From contig MRSX01000001.1 of the NCBI GenBank assembly GCA_002631715.1, positions 1-48,056 on the forward strand: a DNA stretch of 48,056 nt. Reading direction: 5' to 3'. How positions within the stretch are numbered: the first letter of the stretch is position 1; each line of letters starts with the position of its first letter. Under the pieces are notes generated by a model that worked only from the letters and a program-made list of their open reading frames with translations, had not been told where the DNA came from and ran no database searches. The position numbers and the translations under genes were made by a program. Positions 29,255-38,089 of the stretch are shown piece after piece. This DNA is from Candidatus Porisulfidus sp. TsSOB. GTDB taxonomy: Bacteria; Pseudomonadota; Gammaproteobacteria; Poriferisulfidales; Poriferisulfidaceae.

Positions 29255-29602
29255 ATGGAAGCCGATGCACTCAAGCAGTTGGTGATCGATGCATTGGAGG
29301 ACATGAAAGCCGAAGAAATGGCAGTACTGGATGTCCGAGACAAGACAACAATAACAATCTACATGGTCGTCGCAAGCGGACGTTCCGACCGGCACGTGCG
29401 CAGCATCGCGGACCGGATTGTGGAGAAAGTGCGCGAAGCCCGCATGGGCCGGGTTTCCGAGGAAAGCAGCCGTGATTGGGTCTTGTTGGATGCGGGAGAC
29501 GTCGTTGTGCACGTCATGTTGCCGGAAACGCGTCAGTTGTATGCCTTGGAGAAACTTTGGTCGGTTCCGCCTGCTGAAGTGCGCGCTAGCGCGGGTCAAT
29601 GA
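29255..29602 (+). CDS. rsfS: Ribosomal silencing factor RsfS
   Basis: RsfS binds L14 and blocks subunit joining under nutrient limitation. I start at ATG 29255 (MEADALKQLVIDALEDMKAE), giving 115 residues that align end to end with E. coli RsfS; the open frame could extend to GTG 29231. Landmarks are DRHVRSIADRIVEKV, SRDWVLLDAGDVVVHVM and the final LYALEKLWS. rlmH, which often follows rsfS, is replaced here by a Maf gene whose ATG overlaps the rsfS stop. Confidence 0.96.
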   Translation: MEADALKQLVIDALEDMKAEEMAVLDVRDKTTITIYMVVASGRSDRHVRSIADRIVEKVREARMGRVSEESSRDWVLLDAGDVVVHVMLPETRQLYALEKLWSVPPAEVRASAGQ

Positions 29603-30189
29603 GTCGCTTGATTCTGGCTTCGGCTTCGCCGAGGCGAGCCGAATTGCTTCGTATGGCGGGGATCGATTTTGAACCGCATCCGGTTTCGATTGATGAATCA
29701 CCCCGCTCGGGGGAAAACGGCATTGAGTTGGTAGTGCGGCTGGCGCAAGGCAAGGCCGAAGCTTGTCTGCAGAAACATCCCGAGGCGGTGGTGTTGGCGG
29801 CAGATACTGTAGTGTTATGCCGGGGAGAACCCCGGGGCAAGCCTAGGGGTTATGAGGATTATGCGGAGATGATGGAGGCATTCAGCGATGCTTCTCACGA
29901 TGTGGTCAGCGGTGTCTGTGTCGTTTCGGAAGGCCAAAAGAAAATTGTTCACTGCGTAACCACGGTCGTGTTCGGCCTTCTGTCTTCAGCCTGGATCAAG
30001 GCATATTGGGAAAGCGGCGAACCAAAAGACAAGGCAGGGGGTTACGCGGTGCAGGGCCAGGCGGGAAGCCAGATACGAGAAATTCAGGGCAGTTATACCA
30101 ACGTGGTCGGATTGCCGTTGTACGAGACTTGTTCCGCATTGTCGGAATTCGGAATTATCCCGAATCCAGAGGGACTCCCAGCGCAGTAA
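29599..30189 (+). CDS. maf: Maf-family nucleoside triphosphate pyrophosphatase
   Basis: Maf proteins hydrolyse non-canonical or excess nucleotides (dTTP/UTP or modified forms) to monophosphates. The 196-residue product has the opening LILASASPRRAELL, the catalytic Asp of AADTVV (Asp69) and ESGEPKDKAGGYAVQGQAG, the last closer to the dTTP/UTP (YhdE) group than to YceF. A yhdE-like assignment also fits the yhdP and rne genes nearby, since E. coli has yhdE-rng-yhdP. Substrate choice is inferred. Confidence 0.93.
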   Translation: MSRLILASASPRRAELLRMAGIDFEPHPVSIDESPRSGENGIELVVRLAQGKAEACLQKHPEAVVLAADTVVLCRGEPRGKPRGYEDYAEMMEAFSDASHDVVSGVCVVSEGQKKIVHCVTTVVFGLLSSAWIKAYWESGEPKDKAGGYAVQGQAGSQIREIQGSYTNVVGLPLYETCSALSEFGIIPNPEGLPAQ

Positions 30190-30297
30190 TTTCGTTTCGA
30201 TTCTCTTACAATACGAAGGTTTGACGGCCGCCCATACATCCGAGTGCGCCGGAAATCGAGTTTGCGCACCGAATCAATCAACCCGCCTGCATCATCC

Positions 30298-33200
30298 ATG
30301 AACAAACTCGGCGGCTATCTAGGTCTGGCGCTGATAGCGATCGTGGGCGTGTTGGCCTTGATTTCGACGGCGTTGCGTGTCGTTTTGCTGACACTGGATG
30401 ATGTCCATCCTTATTTAAGTCATTGGGCTTCCGAAGCCTTTGAAGTACAGATGGAGGTCGGGCAGGCTGTCAGCGAATGGCGAGGAGTCTATCCCTCCAT
30501 CATTCTGGATGACGTAACGGTGAAATTTGATGACGCGAAAGTCGAACATCGTTTCGGCCAAGTGGCGCTCAACCTCGACTTGCTCAAGAGCCTGTTTTCC
30601 CTGTCTCTGATCCCGGAGCGAATCTCCGTGAGCGGTGGCGCCATTCGGCTGCAACGCCTGCAAGACGGACAGTGGGGGTTGGAAGGGATGCCGATGGAAC
30701 AACTTGGCCCAAGTTTGGATTTCCCTGTTGATCGCATCCACCTGCGGAAGGTCGCGACAGTGTTGTTCGACCAGAAGACCAACAACCGGCTGGATCTGGG
30801 CGAGGTGGATATGGACATGGCCTTCGGCTTGTGGGGTCTCGAAGTATTGGCGCGAAATCGAACGAAAGAATCAAACGGCTTGGGCTTCGAGTTGCAGGCG
30901 GAATTCAACTCCATGAACTCAGGGAACGGGATAATCCGGCTTGAACGCATGCGGTTGGCACAGTTGCTGCCCTGGCTTCCAGAGAATGCGCTGCCACTGG
31001 CGCAGCGGTTGCCGGCAAACACACGCTTTCGGACTGAGGCGCAGTTGGTTTGGGAGACCGATGTTCCGCAGCTGGCCGGAGTGTGGATTGAACTGGAGCA
31101 GCCGCATTCTGAAGAAGCGGATTGGCAGAGATTGGCGGCGGCACTCAAATGGAGAACTTTGGAAGAAGGCTACGCAGTTGCGTTGGAACAGCTGGAACTA
31201 GATCAACATGAGGTTGCGGATGGGGTATACATCGAACACGGCGAACAATTCACCCGCGGTTATCTAACTTCGCTGGACATCAAACGCGCGAGGCAAGTCG
31301 CCAGTGTAGCCGGGTATCGAATGGAAGATTTCCTTCCTGGCAGCATTACGTCTGGAACGCTCTCCCAGTTGGCTGGAGAGATTAATTGGGGAGATCCGCT
31401 CCGCTACCGCATCCACGCAGGAATGGAAGGTCTCGAAATTTCGATGCCAGAGCAAGATTTTCAGGTGACGGGCCTTGATGGCACGGTGGACGGGTCCGAA
31501 CAGGGTATCCGCCTCAGTCTGGACTCGAAAAGCCCGACGATTTCCTACGCGCCATGGCATCTGAACGAATTTAAGCCTGGCCTGACAAAGTTCCAATTGG
31601 ATTGGTGGCCAACCGAAGACTGTTGCGCATTCAGGCTGACAGATCTTCAGCTATCGAGCCCCGCCCTGCAACTCCGTGGCGATGTTTCGCTGGGAGCTGG
31701 CGAATTGCGCAAGCTCTATGCGAATCTCGATATTGAACACGCGGATTTGGCTACCGTCTCACAGTGGGTGCCCCCCGGTCTGCTGCTGGAAGCCGATGAC
31801 CGATGGGTCCGGTCGGCATTCAAGGCGGGTCGCTTGAGCAATGCGCATTTACGCTTGACCGGGCCACTGTCGCCCGACATGCTTGTGGCGGCCGGCTCAG
31901 AATTAACGCTGGATGGAAGCCTGAATGAGGTCGATCTGGACTATGAACCGGGGTTGCCGATTTTCAAAGGCATCGATGGGGAGATTTTTCTCGACAAGGC
32001 ATCGCTGCATTTCATCGTTCGAGAAGCGAAAATCAAGGAGTCGAGCGTCAGCCACGGAGCACTTTGGATTGATGACCTGAGCCTAATGGATATGCATTCA
32101 AGCAGTGTGATGGACGGGCCGGTGAGCAATGTGCCGGAATTTCTTGAGCAAATCGAATGGATGGCGCCGATGTTCAACCAGGTTCTTAAGTTCGGTGGGA
32201 ATTCGACATTGGATCTCCAGTTGAATCTCGCACTGGATGAGCGCTTGGATCACGAGCCCGTGGTGAAAGGAGTCCTGAAGCTTCCTGGCAACCAACTCGA
32301 TATTACGGTCAACGATGTTCGACTGGATACGATCAAAGGGAATCTGAAATACAGAAATGAGGCATTGACTGGCTCTCTGGATGCCCAGTTTGCGGGGCAC
32401 CCTGCTCGCATTGGACTGGCGACGGCTTCGACAGGAGACCTACAGATCAAGATGCAAGCGTCTGCATCGATTACGGATTACATGCCACGCGAGATTCGAC
32501 CGACTTTCTCTTGGCTTGAAGGACATTCTGCCTGGAACTTGGAAATGTTGCTCCCCGGTGTGGCAGAAAAATCTCGCCGGAAGCATCTGACCATACTGGC
32601 GAGCAGTGACTTTCGCGGAATCACGATTGATCTGCCGGAGCCTCTGGGCAAGATGGCGAAAAGTGAGCAGCCGATCCAAGTGAAGGCAGACATTGAATTT
32701 GATGGAAAGGGGGCTTTCACGGTCGAGTATGTGGATCGGGCGCGCGCATGGATTCAAGTGACTCCTGAAGGAGAGGTGAGCGGGACCGTGAATCTGGGGT
32801 CGGAAATGCCGCCACCGCGTTCGGATTCCAAATTAATTTTGACGGGAAATTTGCCGGAAACCAATTTGCAGGATTGGATCGATTGGAGGGAACAGCGCAC
32901 AGGGCCGGAAGGCCTCTGGCCGAGAATCGAGGGCTTGGAACTGGGCCTTCTGAAAGTCGGCAGCTTTGAAATTTACGATGCGGAAGTGTCGGCACAATTC
33001 GCCGAGGAATTCGATCGATTTGTCATTGATGCGCCGATCATGCAAGGTGTGGTTGATTTCCCTAAAGAAGAAGGCAAACGGGCTAGAGGGGCTTTTAACT
33101 GGCTACGTTTTTCTGAGTCACACTTGGAAACCGTGGCGGATGTGGAAAGCACGGACCTCAGTCCTCAAAGCATTCCTCCTCTGGATCTTAAATTTAAATT

Positions 33201-33999
33201 GCTGCAAATCGGGCCCTACGAAATGCACGATGCAACGCTTGTGACATCTCCGGGCGACCGACGGCTCACGATTGACAAGTTACAGGCGAAATCCCACGAA
33301 TTCGATATGAACTTGAGTGGGTATTGGAAGCTGGAGAATGGCAAACACCTTACTCTGCTTAAAGGCAAGGCGCATACGGATGATTTGCATGAGACGCTGA
33401 ATCACTGGTCGGTAAAGAATCCTTTGCGCAAGGGAGTGATCGATATGGATGTGGCTCTCCAGTGGCCTGGCGCTCCTCAGGACTACGAATTCAAGAATCT
33501 TCAGGGCAATATCGACATAAAAGGGAAAGACGGACGGATTCGAAACGTGGCCCCGGAACTGGCTCGCATCTTGGCGCTGCTGAATCTCGAAATGATTTTC
33601 AAACGCCTGTCGCTTGACTTCGATGATGTGGTTCGGGGCGGATTCACCTATGAGACTGCAGAGGGGAAATTCGATTTTCTGCAGGGCAACCTAAACACTA
33701 GCGAATTCCGCATCATCGGCCCGTCGGCGCAGTTCCTGATCATCGGCCGAATCGGGGTGGAGGACGAGGACTACGATCTGGTAGTGGTTGCCACGCCTGA
33801 AACCAGCGCGTTGCTACCGGTGCTCGGCGCGGTTGGAGGGCCGCTGGGGGTTGCCGGGGTCTATGTCGGCAACAAGGTGTTGGAGTGGCTTGGCCTTGGC
33901 ATTGACGATGCGACGGCGGTCACCTACCAGGTTACCGGGCCTTGGTCGGATCCGATCATCGAAGAAATCTCGGAAGCCGAGTCAGGCTCAAAAGAATAG
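30298..33999 (+). CDS. yhdP: YhdP-family AsmA-like envelope phospholipid transport protein
   Basis: YhdP belongs to the AsmA-like family of bridge-like proteins that carry phospholipids from the inner to the outer membrane. The product has about 1,233 residues, close to E. coli YhdP. One N-terminal transmembrane helix (YLGLALIAIVGVLALISTAL) is followed by a very long beta-rich periplasmic region and the C-terminal conserved part (GKDGRIRNVAPELARILALL, RIGVEDEDYDLVVVATPE). I start at ATG 30298; GTG 30244 is possible. A TACAAT at 30207-30212 may be its -10. Base composition is richer in A+T than the neighbours. It converges on rne with a 1-bp gap. Confidence 0.92.
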   Translation: MNKLGGYLGLALIAIVGVLALISTALRVVLLTLDDVHPYLSHWASEAFEVQMEVGQAVSEWRGVYPSIILDDVTVKFDDAKVEHRFGQVALNLDLLKSLFSLSLIPERISVSGGAIRLQRLQDGQWGLEGMPMEQLGPSLDFPVDRIHLRKVATVLFDQKTNNRLDLGEVDMDMAFGLWGLEVLARNRTKESNGLGFELQAEFNSMNSGNGIIRLERMRLAQLLPWLPENALPLAQRLPANTRFRTEAQLVWETDVPQLAGVWIELEQPHSEEADWQRLAAALKWRTLEEGYAVALEQLELDQHEVADGVYIEHGEQFTRGYLTSLDIKRARQVASVAGYRMEDFLPGSITSGTLSQLAGEINWGDPLRYRIHAGMEGLEISMPEQDFQVTGLDGTVDGSEQGIRLSLDSKSPTISYAPWHLNEFKPGLTKFQLDWWPTEDCCAFRLTDLQLSSPALQLRGDVSLGAGELRKLYANLDIEHADLATVSQWVPPGLLLEADDRWVRSAFKAGRLSNAHLRLTGPLSPDMLVAAGSELTLDGSLNEVDLDYEPGLPIFKGIDGEIFLDKASLHFIVREAKIKESSVSHGALWIDDLSLMDMHSSSVMDGPVSNVPEFLEQIEWMAPMFNQVLKFGGNSTLDLQLNLALDERLDHEPVVKGVLKLPGNQLDITVNDVRLDTIKGNLKYRNEALTGSLDAQFAGHPARIGLATASTGDLQIKMQASASITDYMPREIRPTFSWLEGHSAWNLEMLLPGVAEKSRRKHLTILASSDFRGITIDLPEPLGKMAKSEQPIQVKADIEFDGKGAFTVEYVDRARAWIQVTPEGEVSGTVNLGSEMPPPRSDSKLILTGNLPETNLQDWIDWREQRTGPEGLWPRIEGLELGLLKVGSFEIYDAEVSAQFAEEFDRFVIDAPIMQGVVDFPKEEGKRARGAFNWLRFSESHLETVADVESTDLSPQSIPPLDLKFKLLQIGPYEMHDATLVTSPGDRRLTIDKLQAKSHEFDMNLSGYWKLENGKHLTLLKGKAHTDDLHETLNHWSVKNPLRKGVIDMDVALQWPGAPQDYEFKNLQGNIDIKGKDGRIRNVAPELARILALLNLEMIFKRLSLDFDDVVRGGFTYETAEGKFDFLQGNLNTSEFRIIGPSAQFLIIGRIGVEDEDYDLVVVATPETSALLPVLGAVGGPLGVAGVYVGNKVLEWLGLGIDDATAVTYQVTGPWSDPIIEEISEAESGSKE

Positions 34000-34000
34000 A

Positions 34001-36028
34001 TCAGTCTCCGGCAGGGGGTGTCTCCGCAGGAGGGGATGACGATACCTTGGGGGCGGCTGAAGACTTTGCTTCAGACTTGGGTGTTCCCTGAGGCGGTGTG
34101 CCGCCGTTGGAACTAGTGCTGGCAGACTCGGCCGTGGTGGCGCGTCTACGGTTGCGTCCCCCTCTGCGGCCGCGCCGGCGCCGGCGCGGTTGGCCGCTGC
34201 CCTGCCCGGAATTGTCGCCACCGGCACGTTGTTCGCGTTGTGCCTGTTGGCCAGTTCCGCGGCGTCGCCGAGAGCGGCGTCGCCGGCGATCCGATTCGGA
34301 TTGCCTGGATCTTTCCGAGGGGCTCGGTTCGGTTTTCGTTTCTACGGGGAGCGGGGCGCTGGGGCTCGAGAACAAGTTGAAAAACCGACGAAGACCATGT
34401 GCAAGGCCTTTGCCGTTCGGAGAATCGGTAATATGTTCCGCCACATCAATGACCGGACGCTCCCGGCGTCTGCGCTGACTTGAGGTAGGTTTGGTGGTGC
34501 GGGATTTTTCCGGTTCGGCCGGTTTATGAGCCATCGAAGATTGGTAATCGAAGTGGCGCGATGCCTCTGGGTCACCCTCCCGATAGCGGTGAACGCGGTA
34601 ATGCGGGGTTTCCAGCCCTGGAGTTGGAAGCAAGCGAACGTGGGGGCCATGCCGCTGAGTAATTTTCTCGATGCTGTCACGCTTCTCGTTGAGCAGGTAG
34701 GCAGTGACTTCTATGGGAAGTTCTGTCACCACTATTCCCGTGTTCTCCTTCATCGCTTCTTCTTCGATCAGGCGGAGAATGGCGAGGGACAAGGACTGGA
34801 TAGTTCGGATCGTGCCATGGCCATCGCAGCGGGGGCAGGTTATCTGAGTGAATTCCCCGAGAGCCGGGCGGAGCCGCTGCCTGGACAATTCTAAAAGCCC
34901 GAAGCGGGAAATGCGCCCGATCTGGACCCGCGCCCGATCTAGCCGGGTGCGTTCCCGGAATTCGTTTTCCACTTTTTTCTGGTTAGAGGAGCTGACCATG
35001 TCGATGAAATCAATCACGATCAGGCCGCCAAGGTCGCGTAGCCGTAGTTGGCGCGCGATTTCTCTGGCCGCTTCCAGGTTCGTGTTCAGGGCGGTTGTTT
35101 CGATGTCGCCGCTTTTGGTGGCTCGTGCTGAATTAATATCAATCGAAACCAGCGCTTCGGTGTGGTCGATCGCAATCGTGCCTCCAGATGGCAGGTTGAT
35201 CATCCGATCATGCGCGGACTCGATCTGGCTTTCGATCTGGTAATGGCTGAACAAAGGAACGGTTTCTTGATACAGCTTGATGTTCTTTCGGTATTGCGGG
35301 GCCATCCGTTCGACAAACTTGCAGGCTTCTTGATAAGTCTCTTCGTCATCGATCAGGACTTCGCCGATATCGTCGCGGAGGTTGTCCCGCAACGCGCGGA
35401 TGACCGCATCATTGTCGCTGTAGATGAGGAAAGGGGCGGACTTTTTGGCAGCCTCCTGGACCGCTTTCCAAAGCCGGACTTGGTTGTCGAGATCCCACTG
35501 AAGTTCCTCGATGCTATGACCAATGCCAGCGGTTCGGATGATGACTCCGGCACCCTCGACTGGAGTCAATTGGGAGGCCAGTTTCTGGAGTTCGTCGCGG
35601 TCTTCGCCTTCGATTTGTCTCGAGATTCCGCTGGCGCGCGAGTTGTTCGGCGTCAGAACCAGATAACGGCCAGGCAGACTGGGGTACGTGGTCAGCGCGG
35701 CACCCTTGTTGCCACGTTCATCCTGAGAGACCTGAACGATTAATTCCTGGCCGTTATTGACGGCTTCGCGGATCGAAGTCGCATTTCGGCTCTTGAAGTA
35801 ATTCGAGGAGATTTCCCGAAATGGGAGAAACCCGTGGCGCGGTGCGCCATAATCTACAAATGCCGCCTCAAGGCTGGGCTCGATGCGAACGATTTTTGCT
35901 TTGTAGATATTCGATTTCTTTTGCTTGTTCCCCGTGAGTTCAATGTCGAGATCGAACAGCTCTTGGCCATCGACCATGGCCACGCGCAGTTCTTCCTGCT
36001 GCGTGGCGTTTACAAGAATTCGTTTCAT
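34001..36028 (-). CDS. rne: Ribonuclease E with shortened C-terminal tail
   Basis: RNase E is the main endonuclease of mRNA decay and rRNA/tRNA processing. The first ~500 residues are the catalytic part: [20 protein letters not shown], an S1 domain ([20 protein letters not shown]), the catalytic aspartates in [18 protein letters not shown] and IVIDFIDM, and the zinc link CPRCDGHG. The tail of ~175 residues has an amphipathic stretch ([15 protein letters not shown]), two Arg-rich blocks and a Pro/Ser-rich end, versus ~530 tail residues in E. coli. The length (675) lies between RNase G and E. coli RNase E, but the start and tail favour Rne. AAGGA stands 6 bp before the ATG. Confidence 0.93.
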   Translation of the reverse strand: MKRILVNATQQEELRVAMVDGQELFDLDIELTGNKQKKSNIYKAKIVRIEPSLEAAFVDYGAPRHGFLPFREISSNYFKSRNATSIREAVNNGQELIVQVSQDERGNKGAALTTYPSLPGRYLVLTPNNSRASGISRQIEGEDRDELQKLASQLTPVEGAGVIIRTAGIGHSIEELQWDLDNQVRLWKAVQEAAKKSAPFLIYSDNDAVIRALRDNLRDDIGEVLIDDEETYQEACKFVERMAPQYRKNIKLYQETVPLFSHYQIESQIESAHDRMINLPSGGTIAIDHTEALVSIDINSARATKSGDIETTALNTNLEAAREIARQLRLRDLGGLIVIDFIDMVSSSNQKKVENEFRERTRLDRARVQIGRISRFGLLELSRQRLRPALGEFTQITCPRCDGHGTIRTIQSLSLAILRLIEEEAMKENTGIVVTELPIEVTAYLLNEKRDSIEKITQRHGPHVRLLPTPGLETPHYRVHRYREGDPEASRHFDYQSSMAHKPAEPEKSRTTKPTSSQRRRRERPVIDVAEHITDSPNGKGLAHGLRRFFNLFSSPSAPLPVETKTEPSPSERSRQSESDRRRRRSRRRRGTGQQAQREQRAGGDNSGQGSGQPRRRRRGRRGGRNRRRATTAESASTSSNGGTPPQGTPKSEAKSSAAPKVSSSPPAETPPAGD

Positions 36029-36629
36029 GATGATCCTTCAACGGTTGCAGAACACCCGCCATGCAGTCGAGAGCATCGGGCCATGTGGAGCGCGCATCAA
36101 GATGTGATTCGCAGATGCTTGGATTCATATCTCTTGTTCGCGGATAGCGCTCATGCAGGGCAGGCGGCAAAAAGTCTTTCGGCTGAGTCCGGTTTGCGAT
36201 GATAGTCGGTAACAATCACGGAGACTTCTTGCTGTGACTCGTTCAGAAGACCCCGATCCCCGGCGCATGTGCGCTTCGGTTCGTGGCCTCAGTGTTCACA
36301 GTATACAACAGATGATTCTCGAATCGTTTCGACAACATGGGGCAATCTTCCAACGGAACAGACCAACTTTTCATACAAACTATTGAAATAAAAGATACTT
36401 ATAGTCTCAATGAAGCGATGTGAAGCCAACATGCGCGATCGTCATTACTAGTTTTTCACCAGCCGGAATCAAATGGCACGATTATGGCCAGAACAGGCAA
36501 CTGGCCTGCTTGATACGCTCACATGCATCAAGCAATATTTGTCTTCGACAGGGCATCATTCAACACTCTTGGCTTTTTTTCCAATACGGTCATACGATAA
36601 AATGCGCGAAGTGGCTCTCACGCTTTTTC
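36029..36629. other. Long intergenic region: rne leader and upstream region of the next gene
   Basis: This 601-bp gap between divergent rne and the YkgJ-type gene has no ORF I can support. Open frames of 60-120 codons exist here on both strands but show no family motif or good start. On the - strand the part next to rne is a probable long 5' leader containing a GCGC-ACAT-GCGC hairpin (near 36265-36276). The part beyond 36310 is A+T-rich, with possible promoters. No tRNA or known riboswitch was recognised. Confidence 0.6.
36300..36305 (-). promoter_or_regulatory. Possible -10 element for rne
   Basis: TATACT on the - strand (plus AGTATA) lies about 270 bp before the rne ATG. No good -35 hexamer is visible. 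If used, it would give a leader of about 265 nt, comparable in scale with the long autoregulatory leader of E. coli rne. Confidence 0.25.
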
Positions 36630-37526
36630 ATGAGTTCTCTCGCGAAGTCTGCAGCATCCCCCCAGGTTTCTCCCATCCAGCCTGTGGAGTTGAATCTCGA
36701 CAGTGTCTTTCAGTTCCGTTGCCACAAAGAGATTGCCTGTTTCAATGCATGCTGCCGAAACATTGATCTGCAGCTTACTCCGTACGACATCCTGAAATTG
36801 AAAAACCGTTTGAGCCTGACTTCCAGCGAATTCGTCGCGCGTTATACCGTGCCATTCGAGATGGATGCCCATGGCATGCCAGGGCTGAAAATGACGACCA
36901 AACCGGGCACCTCGGAATGTATCCACCTGACCGAGAAAGGATGCAGCGTCTACGAAGATCGTCCAGCCGCCTGCCGCTATTACGCCTTGGGCAACGTCGC
37001 GGTGCGGAAAAAAGAGGCCAGAGAAATTGAGGATGCTTACTTTGTTGTACGCGAAGCACATTGTCTGGGACATGAAGAGCCACACGAGCAGACTGTCGCA
37101 GAATATCGGGTTGAGCAGGGCTTGGACAAATATGACGAGATGAACAGCCATTGGCGCAGGCTGATTCTGAAAAAGCGTTCGGCAGGTCCCACGGTGGGTT
37201 CGCCGTCGGAACGAAGCCTGCAACTGTTCGACATGTGCAGTTATGATTTGGATAGCTTCCGCGAATTTGTACAGAATTCGAAATTCAAGGAAATCGTGGA
37301 TCTGCCGCCGGAACAGGAACAGGAACTGATGGACAATGAGGAGAGTTTGCTTGAGTTTGCCATGAGTTTTCTGGAGCAAGTGCTGTTCGGCGTCAGTTCG
37401 GTGAAAGTAAGACCCGATGCCCGGGAGAAACGGATCAGGGAACGCCAAGCAGTTTGGGCTCAGCGTCGGCAGCAGCAGGTCGCGAAGCACAAGGAAGACC
37501 TTCACAAGCAGCAGTATGGGGAATAA
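36630..37526 (+). CDS. YkgJ-family cysteine-cluster protein, function unknown
   Basis: This 298-residue protein has the cysteine pattern of the YkgJ family, which is thought to bind an iron-sulfur or zinc cluster: C31, C37, C41, C42 (RCHKEIACFNACC) and C97, C105, C115 (ECIHLTEKGCSVYEDRPAAC), followed by RYYALG. The C-terminal ~150 residues are Glu/Lys/Arg-rich and end in a basic helix. I start at ATG 36630 (MSSLAKSAAS), since codons upstream show no family character; no clear ribosome-binding site precedes it. A GATAAAAT box at 36596-36603 may be the -10. It overlaps the next gene by 11 bases. I cannot assign a function. Confidence 0.8.
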   Translation: MSSLAKSAASPQVSPIQPVELNLDSVFQFRCHKEIACFNACCRNIDLQLTPYDILKLKNRLSLTSSEFVARYTVPFEMDAHGMPGLKMTTKPGTSECIHLTEKGCSVYEDRPAACRYYALGNVAVRKKEAREIEDAYFVVREAHCLGHEEPHEQTVAEYRVEQGLDKYDEMNSHWRRLILKKRSAGPTVGSPSERSLQLFDMCSYDLDSFREFVQNSKFKEIVDLPPEQEQELMDNEESLLEFAMSFLEQVLFGVSSVKVRPDAREKRIRERQAVWAQRRQQQVAKHKEDLHKQQYGE

Positions 37527-38088
37527 ATCTCAGGTCGAACCCCGGTTCGAGGAGGCGATGTCGGAGGCTCCTCGGCACAAAGTCAGAGTCGGAGTGTTAT
37601 CGGATACACACGGGTGGATCGACCCGAACATTCAGGAAATCCTGACTGGTGCCGACTGCATCGTGCATGCGGGTGATGTGATGGGGGCATCGGTGCTTCA
37701 GACCCTTGAGGGATTGGCGGGACAAAAACAGGTTGTGGCTGTGGCGGGCAATAACGACATCGGGGGCAGGGCTTCCAATGGAGACGATTTGCCGACCGTA
37801 GCCGAAGTTAGGCTTCCGGGGGGAACACTAGTCGTAACACACGGCGATCAGTTCGGTGCAGCTCCGACGCATGAGAGATTGAGGGAGGCATGGCCGGAAG
37901 CTAGAGTCATTGTCTACGGGCATACGCACAGACTGGTCTGTGATCAGGAAACCCTCCCTTGGGTGTTGAATCCCGGCGCGGCTGGCCGAACTCGGGTCCA
38001 CGATGGGCCTTCCTGCCTGATGTTGACAATTGATGAGGAAGGTTGGACAGTAGAAGTGCACCAGTTCAAACCGTCCGGCGGAGGCTGA
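37516..38088 (+). CDS. YfcE/MJ0936-type metallophosphoesterase
   Basis: This is a small calcineurin-like phosphodiesterase with all metal-binding motifs: GVLSDTHGWID (DxH), HAGDVMG (GDxxG), VAGNNDIGG (GNxD), VVTHGDQFG and YGHTHRLV (GHTH). Family members hydrolyse phosphodiesters such as bis-p-nitrophenyl phosphate or cyclic nucleotides in vitro, and the natural substrate here is unknown. The ATG at 37516 overlaps the end of the cysteine-cluster gene; ATG 37558 (MSEAPRHKVRVGVLSD) just after GGAGG is the alternative and leaves the catalytic domain intact. Confidence 0.88.
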   Translation: MGNKSQVEPRFEEAMSEAPRHKVRVGVLSDTHGWIDPNIQEILTGADCIVHAGDVMGASVLQTLEGLAGQKQVVAVAGNNDIGGRASNGDDLPTVAEVRLPGGTLVVTHGDQFGAAPTHERLREAWPEARVIVYGHTHRLVCDQETLPWVLNPGAAGRTRVHDGPSCLMLTIDEEGWTVEVHQFKPSGGG

Positions 38089-38089
38089 C

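Noticed and set aside
33970..34010. Terminator between yhdP and rne
   Set aside because: The best pairing is a 4-bp stem (AGCC/GGCT) without a U-run; the two stops are 1 bp apart and termination is not evident.
36420..36629. N-terminal extension of the cysteine-cluster protein from GTG 36420
   Set aside because: The 70 added residues lack family resemblance and have no ribosome-binding site, and the stretch contains promoter-like A+T-rich sequence.
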